64,000 nt of DNA, taken from contig NZ_CP139035.1 in assembly GCF_029854705.2 (NCBI RefSeq), forward strand, positions 3,433,180 to 3,497,179, in the 5' to 3' direction. Positions 58,157 through 64,000 of this stretch are shown here, piece by piece. Within the stretch, counting starts at the first letter, position 1; every line of letters starts with the position of its first letter. Made by a program: the position numbers and the translations under genes. The DNA is from Akkermansia sp. N21116 (GTDB taxonomy: Bacteria > Verrucomicrobiota > Verrucomicrobiia > Verrucomicrobiales > Akkermansiaceae). A model generated the notes under the pieces. It made no database searches, was not told where the DNA came from, and saw nothing but the letters and a program-made list of their open reading frames with translations.

Positions 58157-59131
58157 ATGAAGAAATTGATTCTAGCATTCGCAGCGCTCGTCGCCCTCTC
58201 CGTCATGCCCGCCATGGCTCAGCAGAAGGGTGCGCCAAGCTACATCGCAGTTGAATCCAACTCCGGCAAAATACTGTTCAGCAGCAACGCAGAGAAGGAA
58301 CGCCCCATCTCCAGCCTCGCCCAGGTTGCCACTGCTCTTGTCGCCCTGGACTGGGTGGAACGTACCAAGGTCGAACTCAACCGTATCATCACGGTTCCTC
58401 AGGAAGCCTATGCCATCACGATGGGCAACCCCATGAACCTCCGGCCCGGTGACCGTATCACCCTTCGCGACGCTCTTTACTCAACCCTGCTGGGAGCCGA
58501 TAACGTTTCTTCGCTGACCATCGCCAATTTCGTCGGCAGAGACCTGTCTGCCCGCCGTGGCGGAGGCTCTCCGATCAGCCTGTTCGTCCGTGAAATGAAC
58601 AATCTCGCAGCGGCCATCGGCATGAAGAAAACGCATTTCGTTGCCCCTCATGGTCTGGAATCTCCCGATTCGGCCTCCACCTCCTGCGCCGTTGACCTGG
58701 CTCTTCTAGGCATGTACGCCACCCAACGGCCAGCCTTCTGCTTCATCGTCAAGCAACCCAGCCGCCGCATCGGAGTAGAAACCCTCTCCAGCGGAACGCA
58801 ACTTTACGACGTTACCAACACCAACGCCCTCCTTGCACAACCGGGAGTCGACGGAATCAAAACAGCCAAATCAAGGATCTCCGGCCCTTGCATTCTTCTG
58901 AGTGCCACGCGCAATGCCTACGTCAGGCAAAACCCGCAAACAGGCAAAGACATGATCTACCCTCAGCGTCTGGTCATCGTCGTACTTGGCACGGAAGACC
59001 GTTACAAGCTTTCCAAGAGTCTTATCACTCATAGCTGGAAATCGTGGGAACGATGGATCAACTCGGGGGCTCCCGCGCTTGATCACAAGGAATTCCTCCA
59101 ACTTCCCACTGCTCAACAACCAACCAAATAA
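58157..59131 (+). CDS. degenerate S11 D-alanyl-D-alanine carboxypeptidase-like protein
   Basis: Exported penicillin-binding-protein fold of 324 residues. A signal peptide ends at PAMAQ. The S11 fold is clear (YIAVESNSGKILFSSNAEKERPI, FVAPHGLES, VDGIKT, LLSATRNAY), but each active-site motif is altered: the S-x-x-K is Ser53-Leu-Ala-Gln56, the S-x-N is Ala114-Asp-Asn116, and K-T-G is Lys235-Thr-Ala237. Without the motif lysine it is unlikely to cut peptides. It may bind peptidoglycan or regulate a true enzyme. The frame is intact with ordinary codon use, arguing against recent decay. An upstream in-frame extension from 58067 crosses the terminator and is not used. Confidence 0.8.
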   Translation: MKKLILAFAALVALSVMPAMAQQKGAPSYIAVESNSGKILFSSNAEKERPISSLAQVATALVALDWVERTKVELNRIITVPQEAYAITMGNPMNLRPGDRITLRDALYSTLLGADNVSSLTIANFVGRDLSARRGGGSPISLFVREMNNLAAAIGMKKTHFVAPHGLESPDSASTSCAVDLALLGMYATQRPAFCFIVKQPSRRIGVETLSSGTQLYDVTNTNALLAQPGVDGIKTAKSRISGPCILLSATRNAYVRQNPQTGKDMIYPQRLVIVVLGTEDRYKLSKSLITHSWKSWERWINSGAPALDHKEFLQLPTAQQPTK

Positions 59132-59138
59132 TAGCAAA

Positions 59139-59159
59139 TGCCGGGATAAACTCCCGGCA
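59139..59159 (+). terminator. weak terminator-like hairpin before pfk
   Basis: TGCCGGGA (59139-59146) and TCCCGGCA (59152-59159), 8-bp stem, 5-base loop, followed by ATTTC only. It may be an attenuating or RNA-stabilising hairpin. Confidence 0.5.
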
Positions 59160-59189
59160 ATTTCATTCAACTCACTACTTCAAAAAATT

Positions 59190-60272
59190 ATGAATATCGG
59201 TATCCTGAACAGTGGAGGAGATTGCCCCGGACTTAATGCGGTTATCGAAGGAGCCGTCGGCGCCGCTTCCAGAAAAGGCTGGACCGTCTATGGTTTTTAC
59301 GACGGCTTCGAAGGTCTCCTCTCCGAGCCGGACAAACCCCGCTACGAAATTCTCACTCCCGAAAGCTGCCGCAACATCCGCTCCATGGGCGGCACCATCC
59401 TCGGCACTGTCAACAAGGGCAACTTCGCGATCAAAGTAGGCATCGGCCAAAAAGGTGAAATTGAACCCTCGGTTCTCGCCAAGACCAAAGCCACGGTAGA
59501 ACGTCTCAACATCGAAGCCCTGATCGTTGTCGGCGGAGACGGTTCACAATCCACAGCCCTCCTCCTTTCCGAAATCGGTCTGCCTGTCGTCGGAGTTCCC
59601 AAAACCATCGACAATGACCTGGGAGCCACCGACGTCACCTTTGGCTTCAACAGCGCCGTAGAAGTCGTCACCGAAGCCATTGATCGCCTCCGTACTACCG
59701 CCTGCGCCCACCAGCGCATGATGGTTGTTGAAGTCATGGGGCGCCATGCCGGATGGATCGCCCTCCATGGTGGCATTGCAGGTAGTGCGGACGTCATCCT
59801 CCTCCCCGAAATCCCCTTCGATCTCGGAACCGTCGTCGCATCCATCAACGAACGCAAAGCGAAAGGACAGCGTGAAATCATCGTCGTCGTCTCCGAAGGC
59901 GCCATGCTCGCCAACGAATTAATTCTCATCGACGCTGCCACTCAAGGTGAAGTCCGCCTAGGAGGTATCGGCAATGTCATCGCCGAAAAGCTCGAAGAAG
60001 CCACCGGTATCGAAACGCGAGCCTGCGTCCTCGGCCATACTCAGCGCGGCGGATCCCCCTGCGCCTTCGACCGCGTCATCGGAACCCGCTTCGGAGCTCA
60101 TGCCATCCAACTCGTCTCCGCCGGGCAATTCAGCCACATGGTTGCTCTGCACGGTACGGAAATGGTTGCAGTTCCGATCGAAGAAGCAGTCAAAACGCTC
60201 AAACTGGTCGATCCCGGCTGCCAACTCGTCCAGACCGGTCGCGACTTGGGCGTCTGCTTTGGCGATCAATAA
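59190..60272 (+). CDS. pfkA: 6-phosphofructokinase (group III type)
   Basis: Phosphorylates fructose 6-phosphate in glycolysis. It has 360 residues, starting NIGILNSGGDCPGLNAVIEG, with VGGDGSQSTA near residue 113, VPKTIDNDLGATD near 135, EVMGRHAGWIALHGG and LGHTQRGGSPCAFDR. The Gly in GGDGS is the ATP-type residue, while the Lys in PKTIDND is the one usual in pyrophosphate enzymes. This mixture occurs in group III PFKs, in which ATP use is reported for several actinobacterial members. The phosphoryl donor here is therefore unsettled but ATP is favoured. ATG 59190 chosen, an upstream in-frame extension overlaps the S11 gene. Confidence 0.92.
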   Translation: MNIGILNSGGDCPGLNAVIEGAVGAASRKGWTVYGFYDGFEGLLSEPDKPRYEILTPESCRNIRSMGGTILGTVNKGNFAIKVGIGQKGEIEPSVLAKTKATVERLNIEALIVVGGDGSQSTALLLSEIGLPVVGVPKTIDNDLGATDVTFGFNSAVEVVTEAIDRLRTTACAHQRMMVVEVMGRHAGWIALHGGIAGSADVILLPEIPFDLGTVVASINERKAKGQREIIVVVSEGAMLANELILIDAATQGEVRLGGIGNVIAEKLEEATGIETRACVLGHTQRGGSPCAFDRVIGTRFGAHAIQLVSAGQFSHMVALHGTEMVAVPIEEAVKTLKLVDPGCQLVQTGRDLGVCFGDQ

Positions 60273-60302
60273 ACCGAGGAACTCTCCTCGACTTTCATAC
60301 AA

Positions 60303-60345
60303 GGGCTGTCTCAGTCGGATTTTTCAATCCTTCGTGAAACAGCCC
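60303..60345. repeat. hairpin with GGGCTGTCTC, left flank of the fucosidase gene
   Basis: GGGCTGT (60303-60309) pairs with ACAGCCC at the right end, with an inner GGATT/AATCC stem. There is no T-run on either side. It lies in the convergent gap between pfk and the fucosidase gene and may stop transcription from both. Its first ten bases recur inverted at 62685-62694. Confidence 0.5.
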
Positions 60346-60386
60346 CCGAGCTGCATGCTATCTCTCGCTCCGTAGGAGAAAGGGGG

Positions 60387-62522
60387 TCATTGAAGTTTGA
60401 TGACGGTGTCTATGCTGTCCCAGGCTACGCCTGCGGGCAGGGTGATTTTGTATTGGTCATCTACTTTTTCAAGTTTGGCAGCCTGCCCGTTTCCTTTGCC
60501 GTTCACGATGATGGTTGCCTTCGTGAATTTCTCTCCGATGTCTTTGATGAAGAGCGGCTCGTTTCCTTTAAGCTCTTTTCCTTTTTGAGCGATCAGCGGA
60601 CTGATATGCAGATAAACGATTTTTTTGCCGCTGTTGGTTGTTTTGTAGCAGCTGCCGCCCCAGGGTTCGTCTTTGTAGGGGCCTCCGCGGGTATTGTAGA
60701 TAGCCTCCCGGTAGGGGGCGATCCATTTACCCATGGCCAAGAAGGTTTCTGCCTGTTTCGGATCCAGAGTACCCAGCGGGGTGGGCCCGATGTTGTAAAG
60801 CAGGTTGCCGTCCTTGACGGTGTTGTTGATCAGGAATTTGATGGAGGTTTCAACGGGTTTGACCTTGGCCTTGGAGGTATAGGACCAGTTGCCTGTCCAG
60901 CGTGTACCGGGAATGTCAGCCACGGTCATGCAGCTTTCCCAGGGCGTTTTATCATTGAACGGCCCCAGCTTGCATTCCGGCGTCAGGAAGTCGCCTTTCA
61001 GGTCGTCGGCCAGCGGCCCCTTGTTGCCTCCCCTCGTGCCGTTCATGCGGTTGTTGACTAGAATGTCCGGCTGGTACTGCTTGATGCGGCGCATCATGGT
61101 ACGCGGATCCCACTGGTTCAGGGAGCTATTGCCCAGGCTGTCGAACCAGAGCACGTCTACCTGGCCGTAGCGGGTGAGCAGTTCACTGAGCTGGCCGAAG
61201 TAGTATTCCAGATAGCGGTAGTGCTGGTTGGTCAGGTAGTAGGGATTGTACCAGTCCCGGCCGGAATAATAGAAGCCCAGCCTGAGCCCTGCCGCATGGG
61301 CCGCTGCCGCGAACTGCCCCACGATGTCTTTGCCGTAGGGAGTGTTGGCGATGGTGAATGTGTCGTAGTCGGAGGGGAAGTTGGAGAAGCTGTCGTGGTG
61401 CTTGGTGGTCAGAACAGCGTATTTCATGCCGCTTTTTTTGGCCACGGACATCCACTTCCTGGGATCGTATTGCTTGGGGTTGAAGCGGCGATGGGCTGAG
61501 TCATATTCAAAGTCTATGACGTTTTGGTGGCCGCTCGCACTGTCCTTGGGGCGCGCCGCATTGCGTTCCCAGCTGATTTCCCGTTCCAGCAGGGAAGAGG
61601 GGTTCCAGTGCACGAACAGGCCGAATTTGGCGTCGCGGAACCATTTCAACTGCTTGTCATTGGCCTTGAAGTCAAAGAGTCTGTTGATGGCTTCATTGAT
61701 CAGGTCGCGGTCCCGGACGGGGGAGAAAACATCTTTTTCAGGAGAAAGAACCACCAGGCCTTCCGCCATGGGCTGCATGCGGAAGTTTGGTACGGGGGCC
61801 TTTTCCTTGTCTCCCTGCCAGAGGTGGAGTTTCAGGGCCTTGGCCACGTTGCCTATTTCATAGGCCTTCTGGCCGCCTGCTTCCTCCATGATTTCGTCCG
61901 GCAGCTCTTTGTTGAAAACGGCTTGCACAAAAGGATGGTTTACGTAGATATTCCCGTTTTCCCGGAAAGGCCTGACATCTTCAGGCAGCGCTATCCGTTT
62001 GTTTCCGACCATCGCGTAAGGCGCGCCGTGGAGTTTATCTGTATCGACGGTGAAGTAAACGGCGTCCTTGAGTTTTTCGGACAGCTCCTTTTGGAGTGCA
62101 TCCACATTTTCCTGGTAGCTTTTACCGGGATCAAAACGGTTGTTGATGCTTTCCGCCTGCTCTTCCGTGATGACCGGGCCTATCCATTGGCTGGCGATGG
62201 CGTCCTTGGTCCCTTTGCCCACAATGATCCGAAAGTATTTTCCGGCGTCTTTGTCCGTCAGGGTGTAGGATTCCGCATCCTTGCCCTGCTGCACCGGAAC
62301 GGGTTTTCCGTTGCGGGAATCCGCTTTTTCCCATTGGATGACAGGTTTGGTCGCTTCATCGTCAGGAGTGCTGTAGCGGCTTTCCAATGTAGTGCCAACT
62401 ACTTCTTCACCGTCAATGTAAGCTCTGAGCCATGGAGCTACAGGACCTCCCCAAGCTGGCATGAGGAGCGTCCCTCCAAGCGCGGTAAGAAGATAGAATG
62501 CATGGTGTCTGAGTTTGAACAT
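60387..62522 (-). CDS. secreted alpha-L-fucosidase (GH29)
   Basis: Predicted to remove alpha-linked fucose from host glycans. It has 711 residues. The signal peptide is MFKLRHHAFYLLTALGGTLL (cleavage near AWG/G). An N-terminal ~290-residue part with an Ig/carbohydrate-binding-like beginning precedes the catalytic barrel: WFRDAKFGLFVHWNPSS, AKKSGMKYAVLTTKHHDSF with the conserved His pair, LGFYYSGRDWYNPYY, and DVLWFDSLGN with the candidate nucleophile Asp near residue 460, then NRMNGTRGG and GNLLYNIGPTPLG. The N-terminal part is unusually long for GH29. It is transcribed towards pfk and flanked by inverted GGGCTGTCTC repeats. Confidence 0.93.
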   Translation of the reverse strand: MFKLRHHAFYLLTALGGTLLMPAWGGPVAPWLRAYIDGEEVVGTTLESRYSTPDDEATKPVIQWEKADSRNGKPVPVQQGKDAESYTLTDKDAGKYFRIIVGKGTKDAIASQWIGPVITEEQAESINNRFDPGKSYQENVDALQKELSEKLKDAVYFTVDTDKLHGAPYAMVGNKRIALPEDVRPFRENGNIYVNHPFVQAVFNKELPDEIMEEAGGQKAYEIGNVAKALKLHLWQGDKEKAPVPNFRMQPMAEGLVVLSPEKDVFSPVRDRDLINEAINRLFDFKANDKQLKWFRDAKFGLFVHWNPSSLLEREISWERNAARPKDSASGHQNVIDFEYDSAHRRFNPKQYDPRKWMSVAKKSGMKYAVLTTKHHDSFSNFPSDYDTFTIANTPYGKDIVGQFAAAAHAAGLRLGFYYSGRDWYNPYYLTNQHYRYLEYYFGQLSELLTRYGQVDVLWFDSLGNSSLNQWDPRTMMRRIKQYQPDILVNNRMNGTRGGNKGPLADDLKGDFLTPECKLGPFNDKTPWESCMTVADIPGTRWTGNWSYTSKAKVKPVETSIKFLINNTVKDGNLLYNIGPTPLGTLDPKQAETFLAMGKWIAPYREAIYNTRGGPYKDEPWGGSCYKTTNSGKKIVYLHISPLIAQKGKELKGNEPLFIKDIGEKFTKATIIVNGKGNGQAAKLEKVDDQYKITLPAGVAWDSIDTVIKLQ

Positions 62523-62665
62523 GGAAAAAAGCTAAATGAAGAATAGTGGGGAGAACAGAATAAAAGCAGGAATTTAATAAAAGACCAGTGATGGTGGTTT
62601 ATGGATTTTTTTCTGGTAAGATTCCGTGGAAAGGGCGTTTTGTACGATTTTTTCAAAAAAACAAA

Positions 62666-62695
62666 GGGGTTGCCTCTTTTTAGAGAGACAGCCCC
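62666..62695 (-). terminator. hairpin/terminator right of the fucosidase gene
   Basis: GGGGTTG with inner CTCT pairs with AGAG and CAGCCCC. Read leftwards it is followed by CTTTGTTTTTTTG, so it would stop leftward read-through into the fucosidase gene. The gap from 62523 to 62665 otherwise shows only AT-rich sequence that may hold the fucosidase promoter. Confidence 0.55.
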
Positions 62696-62724
62696 AAATA
62701 ATAAAAAGAGCTAATATTTGATTA

Positions 62725-62940
62725 CCACGGAGGGTAAAATGCTTCGTGGAATCGGAGCAGGGCTTCGAGGATCGCAACCACGAAGCCCTGGCTTGTATTG
62801 AGCACGAGAGACAGCCAGATTCCCGCCCTAGGGCGGAGAATGTCAAAGAGTCAGTGCCGATACAAGCCCCATCCGGGGATCCGATCATTCCAAATCTCGA
62901 ATAGTTGAAAGGACCGTCTCCCCGAGATGAGTCCGCATTT
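62725..62940 (+). ncRNA. candidate IS110 bridge RNA (left-end structured RNA)
   Basis: The ~230 bases before the transposase contain a strikingly paired RNA. Stem 1: CCACG (62725-62729) with CGTGG (62745-62749). Stem 2: CAGGGCTTCG (62758-62767) with CGAAGCCCTG (62781-62790), 13-base loop. Stem 3: GCTTGTATTG and GCAC (62791-62805) with GTGC, CG and ATACAAGC (62854-62867), enclosing an internal loop and then ATTC-CCGCCC with GGGCGG-GAAT (62819-62841). Stem 4: CCCC (62867-62870) with GGGG (62875-62878), which would compete for one base with stem 3. Two stem-loops with loops able to pair with target and donor DNA are the layout of known bridge RNAs of IS110 (IS621-type) elements, whose RNA lies upstream of the transposase as here. 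Guide bases are not assigned. Confidence 0.6.
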
Positions 62941-62955
62941 GAGGAGGAGATCAGA

Positions 62956-63963
62956 ATGAAGCCCAACAAAACAAAAATCAATCGTGAAGTAGGAGAAAAC
63001 ATACCTCAAAAGAACTATGCCGGAGTAGATATATCCAAAGACTATTTGGATATCTGCCTTCAGCATAAAACCTACCGATTCACCAACAACAAGACAGGAC
63101 ATAAGAACATGTTCCGTCTTTTTGAAAAACAGGAACAACCAGTTCATGTCGTGTATGAGTCCACCGGCTATTTAAGCCGTCGGCTTATCCCCGTTTTCAT
63201 GGACGCCAATATCTCCCAAACATGCCTTAATCCGGTACGAGTAAGAAACTATGCCAGAAGTGAAGGACTACAGGCCAAGACCGACCGTTTGGACGCTCAG
63301 GTGCTCTGCCAATTGGGAAAAGACAAACAACTTGAGCAAGACTATCCACTTACCCGAGAAATTCTTCAGCTCAAAGAATACGAAAGTGTCCTTACTTTTT
63401 ATGTCAAAAGACGGGCACAGTTGAAAAACGAGCAAAAAGCAACCAATCAGCCGTTTCTGAAACAGCAATTGGATCAAGCCCTGAAGCAGGAAGAAAAACG
63501 CATAGAGGCGTTGCAGGTTCAAATGGAAAAACTCATCAATACTCATCAAGAGCTAAAAGAAAAGTATGAAACCTATTTGAATGTTAAAGGAATAGGGAAA
63601 CGCAATGCCATGGCGTTGATTAGCCTCATGCCCGAATTGGGAAGCATTAATAGAAAGCAGGCGTCAGCCCTACTCGGAGTAGTGCCTTATTCCTGGGAAA
63701 GCGGAACGATGAAAGGAACACGCAAAATACATGGGGGCAGAAAGGAACTGCGCCATCTTCTCTATTTGGCAACGGTTAGTGCCTTGAGGTGCAATGAAAT
63801 CTTGCAGGCGAAGTACAAACATTTTCTCTCTGTGGGAAAAACACGAAAGTGTGCACTTATTGCCTGCTGTCATTCTCTAATCATTTATCTCAATAGCTTA
63901 ACGAAAAAAATAATTCCCCCGGATGCAGCGTCGCACGCTGCCGGGGGGATTGGGGGCGAGTAG
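62956..63963 (+). CDS. IS110-family transposase (DEDD recombinase)
   Basis: RNA-guided-type serine/DEDD recombinase of a mobile element, 335 residues. The N-terminal RuvC-like domain has YAGVDISKDYLDICLQ with the first Asp, VVYESTGYLSRRL with the Glu, and SEGLQAKTDRLDAQVL with the Asp pair. A coiled-coil middle is followed by the Tnp20 domain: NVKGIGKRNAMALISLMPEL, KQASALLGVVPYSWESGTMK and GGRKELRHLLYLATVSAL with the Ser. ATG 62956 has a strong Shine-Dalgarno (GGAGGAG at 62943-62949), unlike most genes in the window. An upstream in-frame start at 62905 would run into the RNA region. Confidence 0.93.
   Translation: MKPNKTKINREVGENIPQKNYAGVDISKDYLDICLQHKTYRFTNNKTGHKNMFRLFEKQEQPVHVVYESTGYLSRRLIPVFMDANISQTCLNPVRVRNYARSEGLQAKTDRLDAQVLCQLGKDKQLEQDYPLTREILQLKEYESVLTFYVKRRAQLKNEQKATNQPFLKQQLDQALKQEEKRIEALQVQMEKLINTHQELKEKYETYLNVKGIGKRNAMALISLMPELGSINRKQASALLGVVPYSWESGTMKGTRKIHGGRKELRHLLYLATVSALRCNEILQAKYKHFLSVGKTRKCALIACCHSLIIYLNSLTKKIIPPDAASHAAGGIGGE
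63916..63947 (+). other. GC-rich hairpin inside the 3' end of the transposase gene
   Basis: CCCCCG (63916-63921) with CGGGGG (63942-63947) and GCAGCG (63925-63930) with CGCTGC (63936-63941), loop TCGCA, 3-base bulge. It lies 16 bases before the stop codon. It may be an end-proximal element of the IS or limit outward transcription. Confidence 0.5.
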
Positions 63964-64000
63964 CCCCCATTTGTCTATTTCTGAATTATAGTTGACTCTT

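Larger units (their letters stand above)
62696..64000 (+). mobile_element. IS110-family insertion sequence, cut by the window end
   Basis: It comprises a structured non-coding leader, one DEDD transposase gene, and a tail of at least 37 bases running off the window. IS110 elements lack ordinary terminal inverted repeats, so ends cannot be fixed from sequence alone. The left end is placed provisionally just after the hairpin ending at 62695. Confidence 0.75.

Noticed and set aside
60303..62694. Complete transposon around the fucosidase
   Set aside because: No transposase between the repeats, only ten matching bases, and both copies lie in hairpins that can be explained as terminators. Kept only as a low-rank finding.

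Overview
The window looks like a chromosomal segment of a mucin-associated Verrucomicrobium, most likely an Akkermansia-type organism. This is inferred from gene content and not proven. The supporting signs are a giant autotransporter with an Akkermansia-like leader, a transcript-cleavage factor with a very long N-terminal extension as in Chlamydiae/Verrucomicrobia, few Shine-Dalgarno sequences, and a host-glycan gene set (SGNH sugar esterase, sialate lyase plus N-acylglucosamine 2-epimerase, secreted GH29 fucosidase). No rRNA, tRNA or CRISPR was seen.

Layout. 0-9.7 kb (+ strand, GC about 60%): a pseudopilin, a secreted SGNH esterase, then tightly packed housekeeping genes (alaS, pssA, aroB, a YkuD transpeptidase, an acyl-ACP thioesterase, an orphan oligopeptide-type ABC ATPase). 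9.7-31.4 kb (- strand): a complete Wzx/Wzy-type surface polysaccharide locus transcribed leftwards from about 31.4 kb. Its proximal part (export lipoprotein, Wzc-like tyrosine kinase, PHP phosphatase, initiating sugar transferase, GT26 enzyme) has GC close to the genome. Its distal part (flippase, SDR, MenD-like enzyme, pyruvyl transferase, polymerase, glycosyltransferases, acyltransferases, fucosyltransferase) is an AT-rich cassette with many start/stop overlaps, probably acquired. 31.4-32.4 kb: a gene-free divergent control region carrying two copies of one palindrome. 32.4-44.8 kb: one 4119-residue autotransporter. 45-60.3 kb: gre-like factor, a pur cluster (purC, tandem purS, purL, purQ), divIC, enolase, NUDIX protein, sialic-acid catabolism, a degenerate S11 peptidase, phosphofructokinase. 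60.3-62.7 kb: fucosidase between inverted repeats. 62.7-64 kb: left part of an IS110-family element with a structured, bridge-RNA-like leader.

Most notable. Five genes of the AT-rich cassette carry G8-G10 runs on the coding strand, all now in frame: a candidate multi-switch phase-variation system for surface glycan structure. A sixth gene (membrane O-acyltransferase) is frameshifted next to a T6 run. Other points: the identical palindrome placed at the start of both divergent transcripts (polysaccharide locus and autotransporter), the probable IS110 bridge RNA, a MenD-like TPP enzyme inside the glycan locus, a predicted inactive DD-carboxypeptidase with all three active-site motifs altered, and a stand-alone tandem PurS.

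How the parts fit. The organism seems equipped both to take host glycans apart (fucose, sialic acid, O-acetyl groups) and to build a fucosylated, possibly pyruvylated and acylated coat of its own, next to a very large surface autotransporter that may share its control.
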